64,000 nt of DNA, taken from NCBI GenBank assembly GCA_016806645.1, contig JACSYO010002174.1:786501-850500 (forward strand). The letters run 5' to 3'. Both the position numbers and the translations under genes were made by a program. Below, piece after piece: positions 1-10,778 of this stretch. Each line of letters begins with the position of its first letter. Within the stretch, counting starts at the first letter, position 1. This stretch comes from Ophiodon elongatus (taxonomy: Eukaryota > Chordata > Actinopteri > Perciformes > Hexagrammidae). Under the pieces are notes generated by a model, which was not told the DNA's origin, searched no databases, and saw only the letters and a list, made by a program, of their open reading frames with translations.

Positions 1-874
1 ATTACTTTACTGGTAATTGAGTATTGATTACATTATAATGAGAGTAAGCACTTTTGTGTGATCTTAAGTCAATTGTGCTGCCTACTTGACAACAACAAAG
101 AGCTGATGGGCTAAGTGAAGTATACAGCGCTTACTCACAGAATTAAACTCCGGCCGGGTTCATGTTATTAGTTTAGATAACCTCGTAAGGAAAGTACCGA
201 GGTTCGGATAAGTCTATTACCTGAACACTGGGTAATGCATCAGCTGAACACAAGTAATACATCAAAACTTGACACTTTGTATTTGTAGCACTACCGTGGA
301 AGATGTCAAGATAAGTACATTATTAGCTATGTATTATTAAAATGCAAATATGAGATCATATTGACAAACACTTTGGCGATTTAAGCCCATTTGATGTAAA
401 TTTGCAGCAAATTCACGTTTTGTTTTTCTTTCTCACTCATTTTTCTAAATGAGAGAAAATTTATTATAATTAATTTCAGTTTCTTGAGCTATTGTGTTGA
501 CAAAAAAAAAAAAAACCAATCCTACACAACTCGTCGCCATCTCCTCAGTTTCATTCAGCTTTGATTTCCCAGCACACTACTTCAGTTGACTGTGGATTTG
601 GCTTGAAAAGCAGATCAAATGTGTACATCAAAGCTGATCGCCTTAATTTTGTCATCCTTCATGGTTCTAATTAGAAGGTTTGATCGAAATGGACCTGCGG
701 GGAACACGACCGGGGCTTGTTAGAAATCGGAAATGTGAAACGAAGTGCTGCTGTCTTTATAGTCGGGGGGTTGTGTTTCTGAAGCGCGACAAGAGTTGTA
801 CTGTCAGGGTACTTAACCAGAGAGACTTCTTTAATTTCAAAGTCTGTCTGTGCCCAGGGGATTAATTCATTTCA
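1..874. other. Intergenic DNA downstream of KDM8
   Basis: I see no gene here. The open frames at 680-865 and 905-1108 are short, lack family signatures and show no splice context. A poly(A) run lies near 501-513. The right part is probably the KDM8 3' flank. Confidence 0.5.
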
Positions 875-880
875 TTTATT
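875..880 (-). terminator. Candidate poly(A) signal AATAAA for KDM8
   Basis: The plus strand reads TTTATT, so the minus strand carries a canonical AATAAA about 570 nt past the KDM8 stop codon. It is the first canonical hexamer I noticed downstream of the stop. A second lies near 459-464. If it is used, the 3' UTR would be about 0.57-0.6 kb. Transcript data would settle this. Confidence 0.35.
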
Positions 881-1447
881 CACTTTTGTCTGGAACCTGC
901 TTGATTGTCTCCGACTGTCAGTTTAACCAGAGCGCCGTGTTTACCACCACGTCTCCATACCTGTAGCTCACTGGCTCATTCAATTTGGAAGACTTGCCTC
1001 ATTTCCATGAATTATGGAAATCACACATCTGAGGATAGTTGTATGACGAAGGTTCACAGCACAATTAAATATACCAATTTGAAAAGAGAAACATATCCCA
1101 TCAAGTGAGATGACTAACAACTCTCGGTAATTATATGCAGGATGAGATGAGCACAAACAGTTTTAACTGCTCATTTGTTTTTTTTTTGTTCTCCCCGCTG
1201 TTAGCTTTCCACACAATGGATGTTGTTGCAATCATCATCAGCACAATTAAACTAATCACTCAGCAGTGAGTGTTCATTGCTCATGGATCAAAGGTTTGTG
1301 TGATCAGCGGTTGTCCTTAGATTTATGAGAATTAGCCGCGCATTAGTTAAAAACTCCAAATTGATTTCCCTCCACAGACGCAGAAAAACAAGCTCAACTC
1401 AAATTGTACAAAAATATATATTATTTTTTTTTATCATGGATCTGCAG

Positions 1448-1612
1448 TCATGACCACCAGAAGCTGACAGAGAAGCTGAGCTCTAAGGATCGGACATAAT
1501 GCCAGTGTTGGACGGGGATGAACAGCACGTCTCCGGGCTGCAACACGCATTCCAGATACGGAGCCCGGGCAAACTCCGGGAAACGCTCCGCGTCTGGATT
1601 CTCCACCTCCAC
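1448..1612 (-). CDS. kdm8: KDM8 coding exon 7 (residues 354-407, third iron ligand and stop)
   Basis: The acceptor is TGTAG|GTG. The exon encodes '[14 protein letters not shown]', 'HWHYVR' with H391 as third iron ligand, and ends 'SFWWS' followed by TGA at 1450-1448. The terminal sequence matches vertebrate KDM8. Confidence 0.94.
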   Translation of the reverse strand: MEVENPDAERFPEFARAPYLECVLQPGDVLFIPVQHWHYVRSLELSFSVSFWWS

Positions 1613-2259
1613 CTACATGCAAGGAGTCAGGAATTGGAAATGCTGCATATATTTACAGGCTCAACATGCACCATCTCTGTGGACCGTCAACCCCACCTGA
1701 CTGGTATTGTGAAGGAGCTGTGATTGATGAGGGTACAGCTTGTCGGTGTCCTTTGGGGAATATAGGCGAATGTATTTGCTTCCCACCACCTGTTGTGTAA
1801 AAACGGGGAGGGAAATCCCACGTGGTAAACAAGCGGCGGCCCCCCGACAGATCTTTGACACTAACTGCATTCATAAAACAGCCTTGATATCGTCACCTGA
1901 GCCAGGAAGTTCTGCTGAGGGTCTTGGTGGAGAGGAGACACCGTACCTCTGGGCCCAAACCACGCGTTAACAGTGATGTCGTCTTCGTCTCCTTCTCCGA
2001 GGCAGCAGTAGTCCGGAGGGCGGATGTCTTCCTTCAGCTCCGGTATCTGAGGCAACATCAAACAAACAAAAATCACATCAAGAGGGCATTTAAGACTCGC
2101 TCGGCAACATTTGCCAACGCTTTTTAGCAAGTAACATGAAATAAATAATAAAAACAAATATATATATATATATATATATATCGTTTTTTCTTTTTAAATA
2201 TATAAATATAGTTAAAGTATAATTATAGTTATAGTATAGTTATAAGTATAGTAAAAATT

Positions 2260-2297
<38 letters not shown>

Positions 2298-5200
2298 TTT
2301 TTTAAATATATAACAAAATATATAAATATATATAAAAAATAACATAATAATAATATATATATATATATATAGTTTTTTTTTTTACTTTGCATTTGCTCAT
2401 GGTGTTTCAGTTTGTCAGCCAGACTGAAATATCTCAACTTGTACTGGATGGATTGTCTTTGGGTTCCTTTATTTGTCATTTTACAAAAAAGGGTTGCACA
2501 CTGAAATTTAAGTTGAAGCTCCTTCATGTTACACACACACGTTGAACATATATGGCGGTCAGGATGATAACCGCTGGGTGAGAGCAGTGCAGAGCTGCAG
2601 CCATGAGCTAACCAGAGGGGCACGCTCACGTGCACGAACATGCACTAAAAGGCACAATTATGTCAACAAAGCAAGGAGAAGCAGGGCGAACAACACACAC
2701 AGAGGGAGAGCGACTTCATTCTCTGCACAGGTAGACATCACTCCTCCATATCTTCACATAGATAACAGCTGTTTGCTGCTATATTGATGCTCTGAATGTA
2801 AAGAATGGAGAGAACACTTAAGATGGTGAAGTAACATGAAGCCAGACTCGTAGTAATGGATCAAAGAAACCAAGACTACAAATGATTCAGTTCAGAGGAC
2901 AGTGAACTCCAAAATTATCTGCACATAATATCGCTTTTGGTCATTATTCTTCTAAAAAAGTAAGACAAGATCACCAATCATAACAAAGATGTGTTAATTA
3001 TCTGAAGGAAAACATCGAATTTGTCTTCGTCAGTTTTCTAGATACGTGTAATTAACATATGATTCGCCGAGGAAGGACGAGGATATTGTGTGAGAAATCA
3101 GCGTCTGGCCTCATTGTGTTCTATCAAACAGCCCAAAATACAGAACTTTTAGCTTGACAAGGTGCCCTTTTTGTAAAGTTCAATCCAGACAATTTATTGA
3201 CTTGTACGGTAAAATTAGGACTAAAAGTCAATACTGTTCAAAACAATGCGTTGGGAGGATGACAGCTGGGAATAAGGAGAATTCAATTCTTCACAGCGGC
3301 AAAAAATATGACCTGAATAATCAACTAGTGAACTGACAAAATGAACAAGACTATTATTCGGATAATGACGCAGTCAGAAGAGACGATGCCGTACCTGATC
3401 AAAGAGCTGGTGTTGAGCGAGATAACCCGAACCGCTCCCTCCCTCCTGGGCGAGTTTGATCCGCAAAGTAAAATCAAAACTCCGCGTTAGAAACCACACG
3501 GAGGTCGTTCGTCGTTGACGACGCAGCAGGACTGGAGGAGGGTGCACTCACTTTATTCAGAATGTATCGATCGATGAACTCGTTGACCGTAAGCAGCGTC
3601 TGTGACCATTCCTCGTCCGTGTACCTGGAGCCCACCTCAACAGGGACAGTGCGACAGCCGGCTACAGACCTCAGGTATTCTATGCTTCGCGAGAGGGAGA
3701 GAAAAAGCAATGAATTAATCATAACTGTGAAACAACAATAGAAGTCACAAACTTGGTTATTGAGGATTCGAGCCTTGCTGGAAAAAACAAACAAAAAAAA
3801 AAAAAAAATATGCCATGTGTGCATTTCTGGATGTCCTCCTCCTCCACCATCAGAGCTGAGCGCCAGGCGCCAGGAGCCGTATGTCAGGTGTCAGAGTGAC
3901 TAGTCAGCTGTCAGCAGCCGGCGGCGAGAGGGAGGACAGCGGGGGATAATCTGAGAGACAGTTATATCGGACTCTGGTGGCAGACAGAGTCAGCAATCAG
4001 GGAGGCTTTGATGAGTAAACCAACCTAAATTCACTTAATGTTGTTGCTTTCTACGAGCCAGCGGTGCTTCGGTAGCAGAGCGCTGCAGGTTTTCTGTCCT
4101 CGCACTCCGCTGGCATCACAGTCGTAAATCAGTCTGATCACATGGCTACGACGAACACGAAGGTATGGTCGAAGGCTTTGACCATGATGGAGGACTCCTG
4201 ATGTACATATTAACACCGTGAGTTTGAGTTCTAAAAGGAAAATGTACTTCTATCCCTCACGACTATGCATTTGGGACTAATCTTTAATCTTCTGGCAGGC
4301 CTCTGGTCGAGAGTTTGACTAATGCGTTTAACATACTCATACTGACAGATGGGTTTATAAGAGGGAAGACGGCTGACACGGTGATGTCATCGGGACAAAA
4401 CAAATGGCACTCTTTAATTGAACAAAAAAAGCCAAACCTCCAGGGGTGTTGGTTGAGGGCGGGCCAGTGCTCGATGACCCCCTCTAAGATCACTGGTTTG
4501 AGGGGGAGCAGGTAGTTGTTGCTGAAGCTCTCCAGTGAAGGACACTTTATCCTGGGAACCGCCCACTCCTCTCTGATCACAGGCACACGAGGGATCTCCG
4601 TCTTCATTCTCTTAATGATGCCAAAACAACAAGGGTTTGTCAAGTCTTTAATTCCATTCTGAGATGAAGAGCTTTAAGGGGAAACGATCATCGTATTTCT
4701 CTACAAGAGCTGAAAGGACTCGTCGATATAGTCAGAAAGCTAAGAGCGTCTACGTCACTTCTTCAGGCTGAAGCCAAAACTGGGATCTGAAGAGGTGTTA
4801 ATTTGTGCTTTTTAGATTCTTTATGCGATAGTAAATTCAATGTAATTCGATTTTGGACTGTTGCTGGGGCAAAAGAAGCTATTTGAAGACATCTACATGG
4901 GAAACCGTGATGGTTAATCAAGAAACTGGGCAAGTAAATTTCAAAAGCGAGTGAGAAACCACAGAGAATTAATTGGCAGAAGAAAAGATAATGAAATGAG
5001 TTGCAGCACTCCAGCTCGACTCTAGAGACCAAATAGACATTTATAGTGAAGGTGGTTGAATTTATACTTTTTTTTCTTCTCTTCTTCTCTTCTTCAAAGA
5101 GAAACAAACATGTAGTTGAGAAACATCCAACTAACCTTCCTCTAAACTCTCCGTCTTGATGGCATCTAAACAAAGTGATCTGACATTTGAGTGTTTGTTG

Positions 5201-6215
5201 GCCTTTATCTTCAGTGACATCTGACGGAGTGCGACAAAATAAAGGGCGACAAAGGAAATACTTGTCTAAAACTTTAGAGAAGCTTATCCTGAAAGGTCCT
5301 CCACGAATCTCATCTGTGGCTGCTCCTCATAAAACTAATGTTTTACATGTAGTTTTACATGCGTACCTTTCATGACAAAGGAGCACTTATTGGTCTCCTA
5401 AATTAAAATCAGCAGCACACATCATATTTTATTCATCATGAGCATATCCTTCCTTTTATTTTTGTAAATGTGATAATGAATGTGCTTTAGAAATTAGTTT
5501 TAGAGCTAAAGAATTTTAGAAAAAACATTGAAAAAAAAAAAAAAAAACAAGTTGCATTCAACTAAAATCTTACCAAAGCATCACATGACTATTCCCACAT
5601 CACATGACTATTCTCACATAAACATGACTATTCCCACATCACATGACTATTCCCACATCACCGGTGATGGCATTATTGAGTTCTCTTATAACTTATGATG
5701 AACTAAAGTGACCCGGCTCACATGAATAATGAGTGTTTAAAATAAAAAGGACCGACCTTGACTTCCGTGTGTTCCCTTTCTTCTTGTAATTCCGTGGCCT
5801 TCCTGACTTCGCCTTGCAGAATCCGAACAATGACCTGAAGTATGTCACCCATGATGGCGGCCCCCATGAGTAAACCCATGTCACAAGTCCTCACGGCCTG
5901 CAGGACCTGGTCTGCGGACGGATCGTGGCGGCACAGAGCGGCCACTTTGAACAGGCAGCCGCAGGAATACACGCGTCTCCATTCTTTGTCCACGTGGCGC
6001 CACGTTCCCGTGTTGAGTTTCTCCCAGGAGAAATCCAAAATGATCTGAGCGTTGAGCATTGGGCCGGCGCCGGAGCCGGCGTCGCTGTAGAGCTGCCGCC
6101 GAGACCGCTTCAGCATTTCCACCACACTTGACTCCACTTTGTCGCTGAACTGCAGAGGAAACTCTTCCTCATTACGAGGCAGAGCAGCGGAGATCTTTGA
6201 CCACAGCGCGGCCAT
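1448..6215 (-). CDS. kdm8: KDM8/JMJD5: JmjC-domain 2-oxoglutarate oxygenase, 7 coding exons, 407 aa
   Basis: Spliced coding sequence on the minus strand: 6215-5757, 4610-4438, 3684-3552, 3445-3395, 2046-1897, 1789-1697 and 1612-1448. All introns are GT-AG and phases match, including a serine codon split between exons 2 and 3. The 407-residue product aligns by eye with human KDM8 (416 aa). Residues 1-153 form the helical N-terminal region ('[12 protein letters not shown]', '[11 protein letters not shown]'). The JmjC domain follows, with the iron triad H312-x-D314 ('SPLHQDP') and H391 ('HWHYVR'), the predicted 2-oxoglutarate lysine K327 ('SKYIRLYSP') and the family's 'SFWWS' C-terminus. KDM8 is a nuclear/cytosolic Fe(II)/2OG enzyme, reported as an arginyl C-3 hydroxylase; its demethylase or protease activity is disputed. 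No break is visible, so the gene looks functional. The start is the ATG giving the conserved N-terminus; an upstream ATG in the same exon is out of frame. Confidence 0.95.
1697..1789 (-). CDS. kdm8: KDM8 coding exon 6 (residues 323-353, 2OG-binding lysine)
   Basis: Thirty-one codons, acceptor CAACAG|GTG and donor CAG|GTGGGG. It encodes 'SKYIRLYSP' with K327, which aligns with the human 2-oxoglutarate-binding lysine, and 'LLHNTSQ'. Confidence 0.93.
1897..2046 (-). CDS. kdm8: KDM8 coding exon 5 (residues 273-322, Fe-binding HxD)
   Basis: Fifty codons, acceptor CCTCAG|ATA and donor CAG|GTGACG. The exon carries '[17 protein letters not shown]' with H312 and D314, two of the three iron ligands, followed by N318 ('QQNF'). 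Confidence 0.94.
2158..2371. repeat. Cluster of TA microsatellites in a KDM8 intron
   Basis: Three TA runs (about 2158-2181, 2263-2294 and 2353-2370) are separated by AT-rich DNA in the intron between coding exons 4 and 5. Their close spacing suggests one expanded, then interrupted, array. The open frame reported across it on the minus strand is an artefact of the repeat. Confidence 0.9.
2372..3394. other. Remainder of KDM8 intron between coding exons 4 and 5
   Basis: This is non-coding intronic sequence. I recognised no repeat family or RNA gene. The short open frame at 3154-3336 is discussed under rejected items. Confidence 0.6.
3395..3445 (-). CDS. kdm8: KDM8 coding exon 4 (51-nt micro-exon, residues 256-272)
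   Basis: Seventeen codons between GCCCAG| and CAG|GTACGG encode '[17 protein letters not shown]'. The '[11 protein letters not shown]' part matches human. The N-terminal six residues are a Gly/Ser-rich replacement of the human 'EPRDV'. It is too short to appear as an open frame of its own. Confidence 0.92.
3552..3684 (-). CDS. kdm8: KDM8 coding exon 3 (residues 211-255)
   Basis: The acceptor CGAAG|C supplies the third base of the split Ser211 codon, and the donor is AAA|GTGAGT. The exon encodes '[19 protein letters not shown]', which is nearly identical to human KDM8. Confidence 0.93.
4438..4610 (-). CDS. kdm8: KDM8 coding exon 2 (residues 154-210)
   Basis: The exon is 173 nt: 57 codons plus AG, donor TGGAG|GTTTGG. 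It encodes the linker and the start of the JmjC fold ('CPSLESF', 'PVILEGV', 'EHWPAL'). The acceptor is ATTAAG|AGA with a weak pyrimidine tract, so the exact 5' edge is slightly less sure than the other junctions. Confidence 0.88.
5579..5661. repeat. 19-bp tandem repeat, about 4.3 copies
   Basis: The unit CATCACATGACTATTCCCA is repeated with one C-to-T change, and the third copy is one base longer and altered at its start. It lies in the KDM8 intron between coding exons 1 and 2. Copy number is likely to vary between individuals. Confidence 0.93.
5757..6215 (-). CDS. kdm8: KDM8 coding exon 1 (residues 1-153)
   Basis: Exactly 153 codons. The donor reads AAG|GTCGGT, phase 0. The exon carries the whole conserved N-terminal helical region. 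A splice acceptor (CCCCGCAG) sits 25 nt upstream of the ATG, so the exon itself begins at 6240 and an upstream non-coding exon is expected. Confidence 0.93.
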
Positions 6216-6234
6216 TGATGAGACGGGTCTTCAT
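6172..6234 (-). promoter_or_regulatory. Overlapping upstream ORF across the KDM8 start codon
   Basis: An ATG at 6234-6232, six nt after the exon's 5' edge, lies 19 nt upstream of the KDM8 ATG in another frame. It opens a 20-codon frame that runs over the KDM8 start and stops 43 nt inside the coding region. The uATG context is weak (T at -3, A at +4). The KDM8 ATG also has T at -3 but G at +4. Such overlapping uORFs usually lower translation of the main frame. Confidence 0.5.
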
Positions 6235-6301
6235 TTAACGCTGCGGGGCAGACGGTGGAGGTGAGTTCAGGGCAGCACTTGTTCAGACTGAATCCCTAAT
6301 G

Positions 6302-6336
6302 CTGATGATGCTGATGATGATGATGATGATGATGAT
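6302..6336. repeat. GAT trinucleotide microsatellite
   Basis: A run of GAT (ATG) units with one early interruption by C, in the intron upstream of KDM8 coding exon 1. Confidence 0.9.
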
Positions 6337-6467
6337 TCACAGTCAAATTTACATGCGCACTGTTTGTGGAATACTTCAACAATTCACCGTAATATTCAGA
6401 GGCAAAGGTCGTCATTTAATCGCTCGTTCTGTGCTCAGCTGGTCATGGGTCCACTATTAGCTAAAAC

Positions 6468-6492
6468 CACACACACACACACACACACACAC
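6468..6492. repeat. CA dinucleotide microsatellite
   Basis: An uninterrupted run of about 12 CA units in the presumed KDM8 intron 1. Confidence 0.92.
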
Positions 6493-7586
6493 CAAACGGC
6501 AGGTGAGGACACCGCGAGCCAAAACTGTGTGCGTGTGACACATGCTCAGTGACGACACTCTGTCACATGACATATCTGTATCCGCCAAACTCTGCCTGCG
6601 TGTGACTCCGTCCGTGTTTAGATGCTGTGTGAAGCTGGAGATGATGCCAAAATACGAGGCAGCCCACATTGAGCACCTGGTTTATTTGAGTAGAGAAACA
6701 CGGCCTTGAGAGCTTTGAGGCTGACAGAGCTGAAGTGGATGGTTGTATTTAATATGCCACAGGCCCGAGGGATTCCCCCGTGTCAGGTCAGTTAGGACCC
6801 TGCAGGGCCTTCCAACAGGACTCCGAGCAGTCGGGTTTTCTGCACATGCTCAGCAACTGAAATATTTGTGCAATCTTTGACTTAACACACATTTTGCAAA
6901 TGAACACACAAAAAAAGCAGTAATTATTAGGGATATTTGAGGAAATTACAGTCCTACTGTCTAATAACATTATGGAAGTCATTAAGGAGGATGGGCAGAG
7001 TAAACCTTCACTGAAAATTCACCTCAAATTCATTCATATTCAGTCATATTTTTCTTAAAAACCTTAGGAATTGTACTCTAGTGTCATTTCTAGATAACCC
7101 TGTATCCACTCTTAAAAAACTACAAAAAGATGAATTGATGTCAAATTTGTTGCCGCATATAGTAATAATATATAATAATTTTAATCAAAAGCTTTATTTA
7201 AAAATGCAAGTTATACATGAGACCTAAACATGAGGATTTGACTAAATATGTTTAGTTTGATTCTGAACCTCTAAGCAAATACGAAAAATGAAATATTGGC
7301 ACATCATTTAATTATGCAGCCTATATTATTTGTAATGCATTATTGACTCCTGGTAAAGTTCTACCAGCTCTAATGACGTAATATTAGATAACATGCGGGA
7401 CATTGTGAATACGACATTCAGAGACATGACTATTTACGGCAGGGAAACACAAAAGTGTAACATTTAAGTTGATTTAAGGCTGACATGCGCACGCACATCA
7501 CGTTCAGGAAACCGACGCCTTTTTAAACAGAAACGTTAAGTTTACTTTCTCGCTGAGGAACTAAAGACGCTAAATACTTTATTTAC
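6493..7586. other. Presumed KDM8 intron 1 (rest)
   Basis: No coding potential seen. It is bounded by the donor CAG|GTAAAT at 7587/7586 and the acceptor CCCCGCAG at 6248-6241, both on the minus strand. Confidence 0.45.
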
Positions 7587-7720
7587 CTGTTATCTCGACA
7601 TTTACACCGTCAGTCCATGACTACCGTTCATACAGGGGACTGTAACCAGAGCAGGAGCCGCTTCTTCCACGGACGCCAACAACTTTGCTGCCGGTGTCGC
7701 ATCAAAAACAGACCGGAAAG
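7587..7720 (-). other. kdm8: Probable non-coding first exon of KDM8 (5' UTR)
   Basis: A consensus donor ends this segment on the minus strand (AACAG|GTAAAT). The next matching acceptor precedes the KDM8 ATG by 25 nt, so the first coding exon must be joined to an upstream exon. The segment is comparatively CpG-rich. The 5' boundary is a guess based on the ETS motif at 7712-7720. It contains a small frame beginning ATGCGACACC that would be another uORF if transcribed. Confidence 0.5.
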
Positions 7721-7760
7721 GAACTCGGACAGCGGAACACATTGGTTCCGCGATAAGAGC
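7710..7760 (-). promoter_or_regulatory. Candidate KDM8 core promoter with CCAAT box and ETS motif
   Basis: Read on the minus strand, a CCAAT box (7745-7741) is followed about 20 nt later by CTTTCCGGT (7720-7712), the reverse of an ACCGGAAAG ETS/GABP site, with no TATA box. This is a common layout for housekeeping promoters and lies just upstream of the proposed non-coding exon. Confidence 0.45.
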
Positions 7761-8036
7761 AAGGTGTCAAAGACGAGAATTAAACGCTTCTCAAAATACT
7801 GCACCAACACGGGAACTCAGCGATATTTCAATTCAAGCATTTTCAAGGATGAGGACGTTTTTATTTTGGATTTATTTTTTCAGCACACACTTTGATCTGC
7901 ATACACTCTGTGCTCCAGTAGAGGGGAGTAACCTCTGCACTCCAAATTCATAAAATGCAGTATATCAGACATCATATCCCCACCACCATTGTGCAACGGC
8001 AGCAGGCTGAACAGGTGTGTTTCAACAGTGTTTTCT

Positions 8037-8061
8037 CACACACACACACACGCACACACAC

Positions 8062-8097
<36 letters not shown>
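8037..8097. repeat. CA microsatellite with CG interruptions
   Basis: About 30 CA units broken by two CG substitutions. All open frames reported across it read His-Thr repeats and are artefacts. Confidence 0.95.
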
Positions 8098-8100
<3 letters not shown>

Positions 8101-10261
8101 TCCTACACTGTCACATCTGTCCACACAACCTCTCAGCCTTGCTGCTGCACAAACATCTGTCTTTCTTTTTTAGATGATCAACCCACTGTAGTAAAGCTCA
8201 GTCATTTAAAATAAAACACTGATCCTGTGACAGAACCGCCTGATTTACTTATACAAATACAGAGACATGTTAAACGAATATGTCTCAACAGGTAAACTAC
8301 AGAGTCCAGTCATTAAGAGGTATAGAGACAACAATTCTCCCAACATAATAAATTAATGTAATTGTTTCACAAACATTTGTTTCCCCCTTTTTTCATTGCT
8401 CCTGCTACTCAGAATGTCTTTGTAAATATAGATATTCCTAGAAGGCTGATTGATATGTATCAGAACAAACATGATAGGAAACCTTCGGCAGGAAAGTAAA
8501 GAATCTATAAACACGCTGCACTATTATCAAATGTCAAACACTCTATGAAATTCAAATAATCTCAGTGCAAACCGTGAAGCTGTTCCTGTATGTAAAGCAG
8601 ATGGAGACAAGAGCGAGACAGCCCGCCTTTCCAGGAATCACAGGGGATTTTAAAATGTTTCATGCATTTCTGTTCATTCTCACTGTGTAAACAGCAGAAT
8701 TCTCAAGGCTCGAGCTATTGTTCACTTACTTGCATGGAGGTGAGGAATTACTGTAGAGGCCACAACTGCAGCATTGTGTTGGTTTTCTCTGTCTTTTAAG
8801 CCTTTGCTATTGCTTTAGGAAAAAGGAAAAAGGAAATCACAATTTAAATGTAAAAGAATAAATGGAAGGATGGAGAGCAGACAAAGTGTTAATAAACTGA
8901 AGGTTTGAAACTGAATTCGGGAAAAATAATTCTGTGCCACGTAACAAAAACAGTAATACTGATCAATTATAATACAACGTGGGAAAAAAACCTGTGCTCA
9001 CCCATTGCAGCTAAAAAAAAAAGCACTTTGCTCACATAGGTCCCTTTATAAACATATTGTGGGACCTGGGAGCTGGTCAAACACATCGTGGTCATTACTG
9101 TATGGGATGCTATGGGATACAGACCGCACGTCCTAATGTGAATGCTGTGATGTGTTCCTCTGCTTGTGTGAGTGGTGGGGGTGGTCCCAGCAGGAGAAGC
9201 TTATGTATTATTCAGATATGTCTGACTAAGTGGTTGTAAGACGGTGTGAGGCTACACTGAAGGTCAGAGGCCCAGCAATGTTATTCCTCCCTGTGCTGTC
9301 AATGCTGACTTCATGTGCAGGCCGTCTTCCCAGATCTCCATCGGCAGGGGTCAGTGACCTTTCACAGGTGTACTTGGTAGGGGAGGGCGATCGCTCCATC
9401 TGATCAGAGCCGCATTAGTGGCGTCGCTCTGAAAATGTTGAAAGATTTCATTATTAAATGCTATGCCCATTTATTTTCATTTAGAATGTGTGATTTTTAC
9501 ATGAGATTTAATTCTTAACTATTTTAAACTGACTGTATCCTCGCCAAGGACACTATTTTGTAAATGAAAGGAGTTCAGTGAGCTCATTCCTTATGAAGAA
9601 TTAAGAAGAGGTTTTCTGAGTATCAAACTTTTTTTAATTTGTATTCATCATTAAATGATGAATACAAATATCTATATCTTAAAGAAATTGTAGAGACATT
9701 TTGTGAAATGCACTGAATTGCTTTCTTGCAAAAAGTTGCCGCTCTCTGATCAGATTATCTTAGTTTAGCATAAATACTGAAAGCAGGGGCAAACAAACAA
9801 AATCCACCTTCCAACACAACTAGAGCTAACAAATGAACACACTTGATATATATTTTTAATGCTCTGTCGATCTAAACAAAACAGTACTCCTGGAGTCTGA
9901 CGTTCCTCAGCAGATGTCTGAGTTTTTGAGGAAGATTGTGTGTTACGATTGAAAGCTCCAGCACAGCTACTGAATAAACCACGTGGTGGGACTGTTGTCA
10001 ATTGCCGGTCAAGAACTAACTTTCAATCTCAACATTCAACCCACTCTGACCCGCTAGGAAAATCTGCATTTTTGTTTATTTCTAATAAACAAATTTGTAC
10101 ATTAGTTATTTTCTCCCTGAAAAAATAAATAAATCTAAAACTTAAATCCCCATGAATCGGACAGTTCACATGTTAACATGTTCAACCATTAGAGCGATGT
10201 GTTTGCTTTGTATCAAAAGTGAATTGATTGCGTTTAATAAAAGTCCTCTCAAAGTAAATTT
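8098..10261. other. Non-coding stretch, no gene recognised
   Basis: AT-rich sequence with scattered stops in all frames. The only structure I could pick out is the palindrome at 9637-9669. Confidence 0.5.
9637..9669. repeat. 33-bp near-perfect palindrome
   Basis: ATTTGTATTCATCATT (9637-9652) is followed by one A and then by its exact reverse complement (9654-9669). A 16-bp perfect arm with a one-base centre could extrude as a cruciform or form a hairpin in RNA. Confidence 0.92.
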
Positions 10262-10691
10262 AAAACTAGGGTTGGTAATCTTGAGAAACTAGCAAATTGA
10301 TTTGAAAAATGATCCAACCGAAAACACCAGCCCAGTGTAGCCAACTCTCTTCCAATGAAAGCAGCTCGCAGCATTAGCTCCAAAAGTTGCTAAACCTAGA
10401 GAGTAATTCACCAGGCCATTAACTAACAGCTCCTCCCTCAGGCCTCCCTCCAAAGCCACTCCCCCAAAATTATCAATGTGAACGTAAACAACAAGTATGG
10501 CTATTGTTAGTAATCACAGCTGTTAAGCTAGCAGCTTGTGGACAACTCCAGCGATGCACAGTGAGCGCAGGTAAGTAGTTATGTCTTTTTTTTTTGTCAG
10601 AGCATTTGATTTATTGCTGTCAGAACGTAATGATAATTTCAACTAATAAAACAAAAAAATGCTTTTGAATAAGATTACCAACGCTGGCTTT
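10262..10691. mobile_element. Non-autonomous DNA transposon (MITE) with terminal inverted repeats
   Basis: The left end at 10262-10282 (core GTTGGTAATCTT) matches the reverse complement of the right end at 10671-10691 (AAGATTACCAAC core) at 18 of 21 positions. AATTT directly flanks both ends and may be a 5-bp target duplication, though it is AT-rich and short. The 430-bp interior has no coding frame. The sequence looks like a repeat I have seen in other teleosts, but the family is not assigned. Confidence 0.75.
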
Positions 10692-10778
10692 AATTTAGCC
10701 TACTCTGAAGCGTTTTCATTGTATGCCTCAACAAACACGAGTCTGTCTTGATCTCGACTGTACTTGAGCTTGTGCTGT

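Noticed and set aside
3154..3336. 60-codon frame with CxxC and CxxxC-like cysteines in a KDM8 intron
   Set aside because: It lies entirely within an intron, has no conserved spacing of a known zinc finger, and no splice signals join it to the KDM8 frame.
7955..8214. His-Thr repeat frames
   Set aside because: Artefacts of the CA microsatellite.
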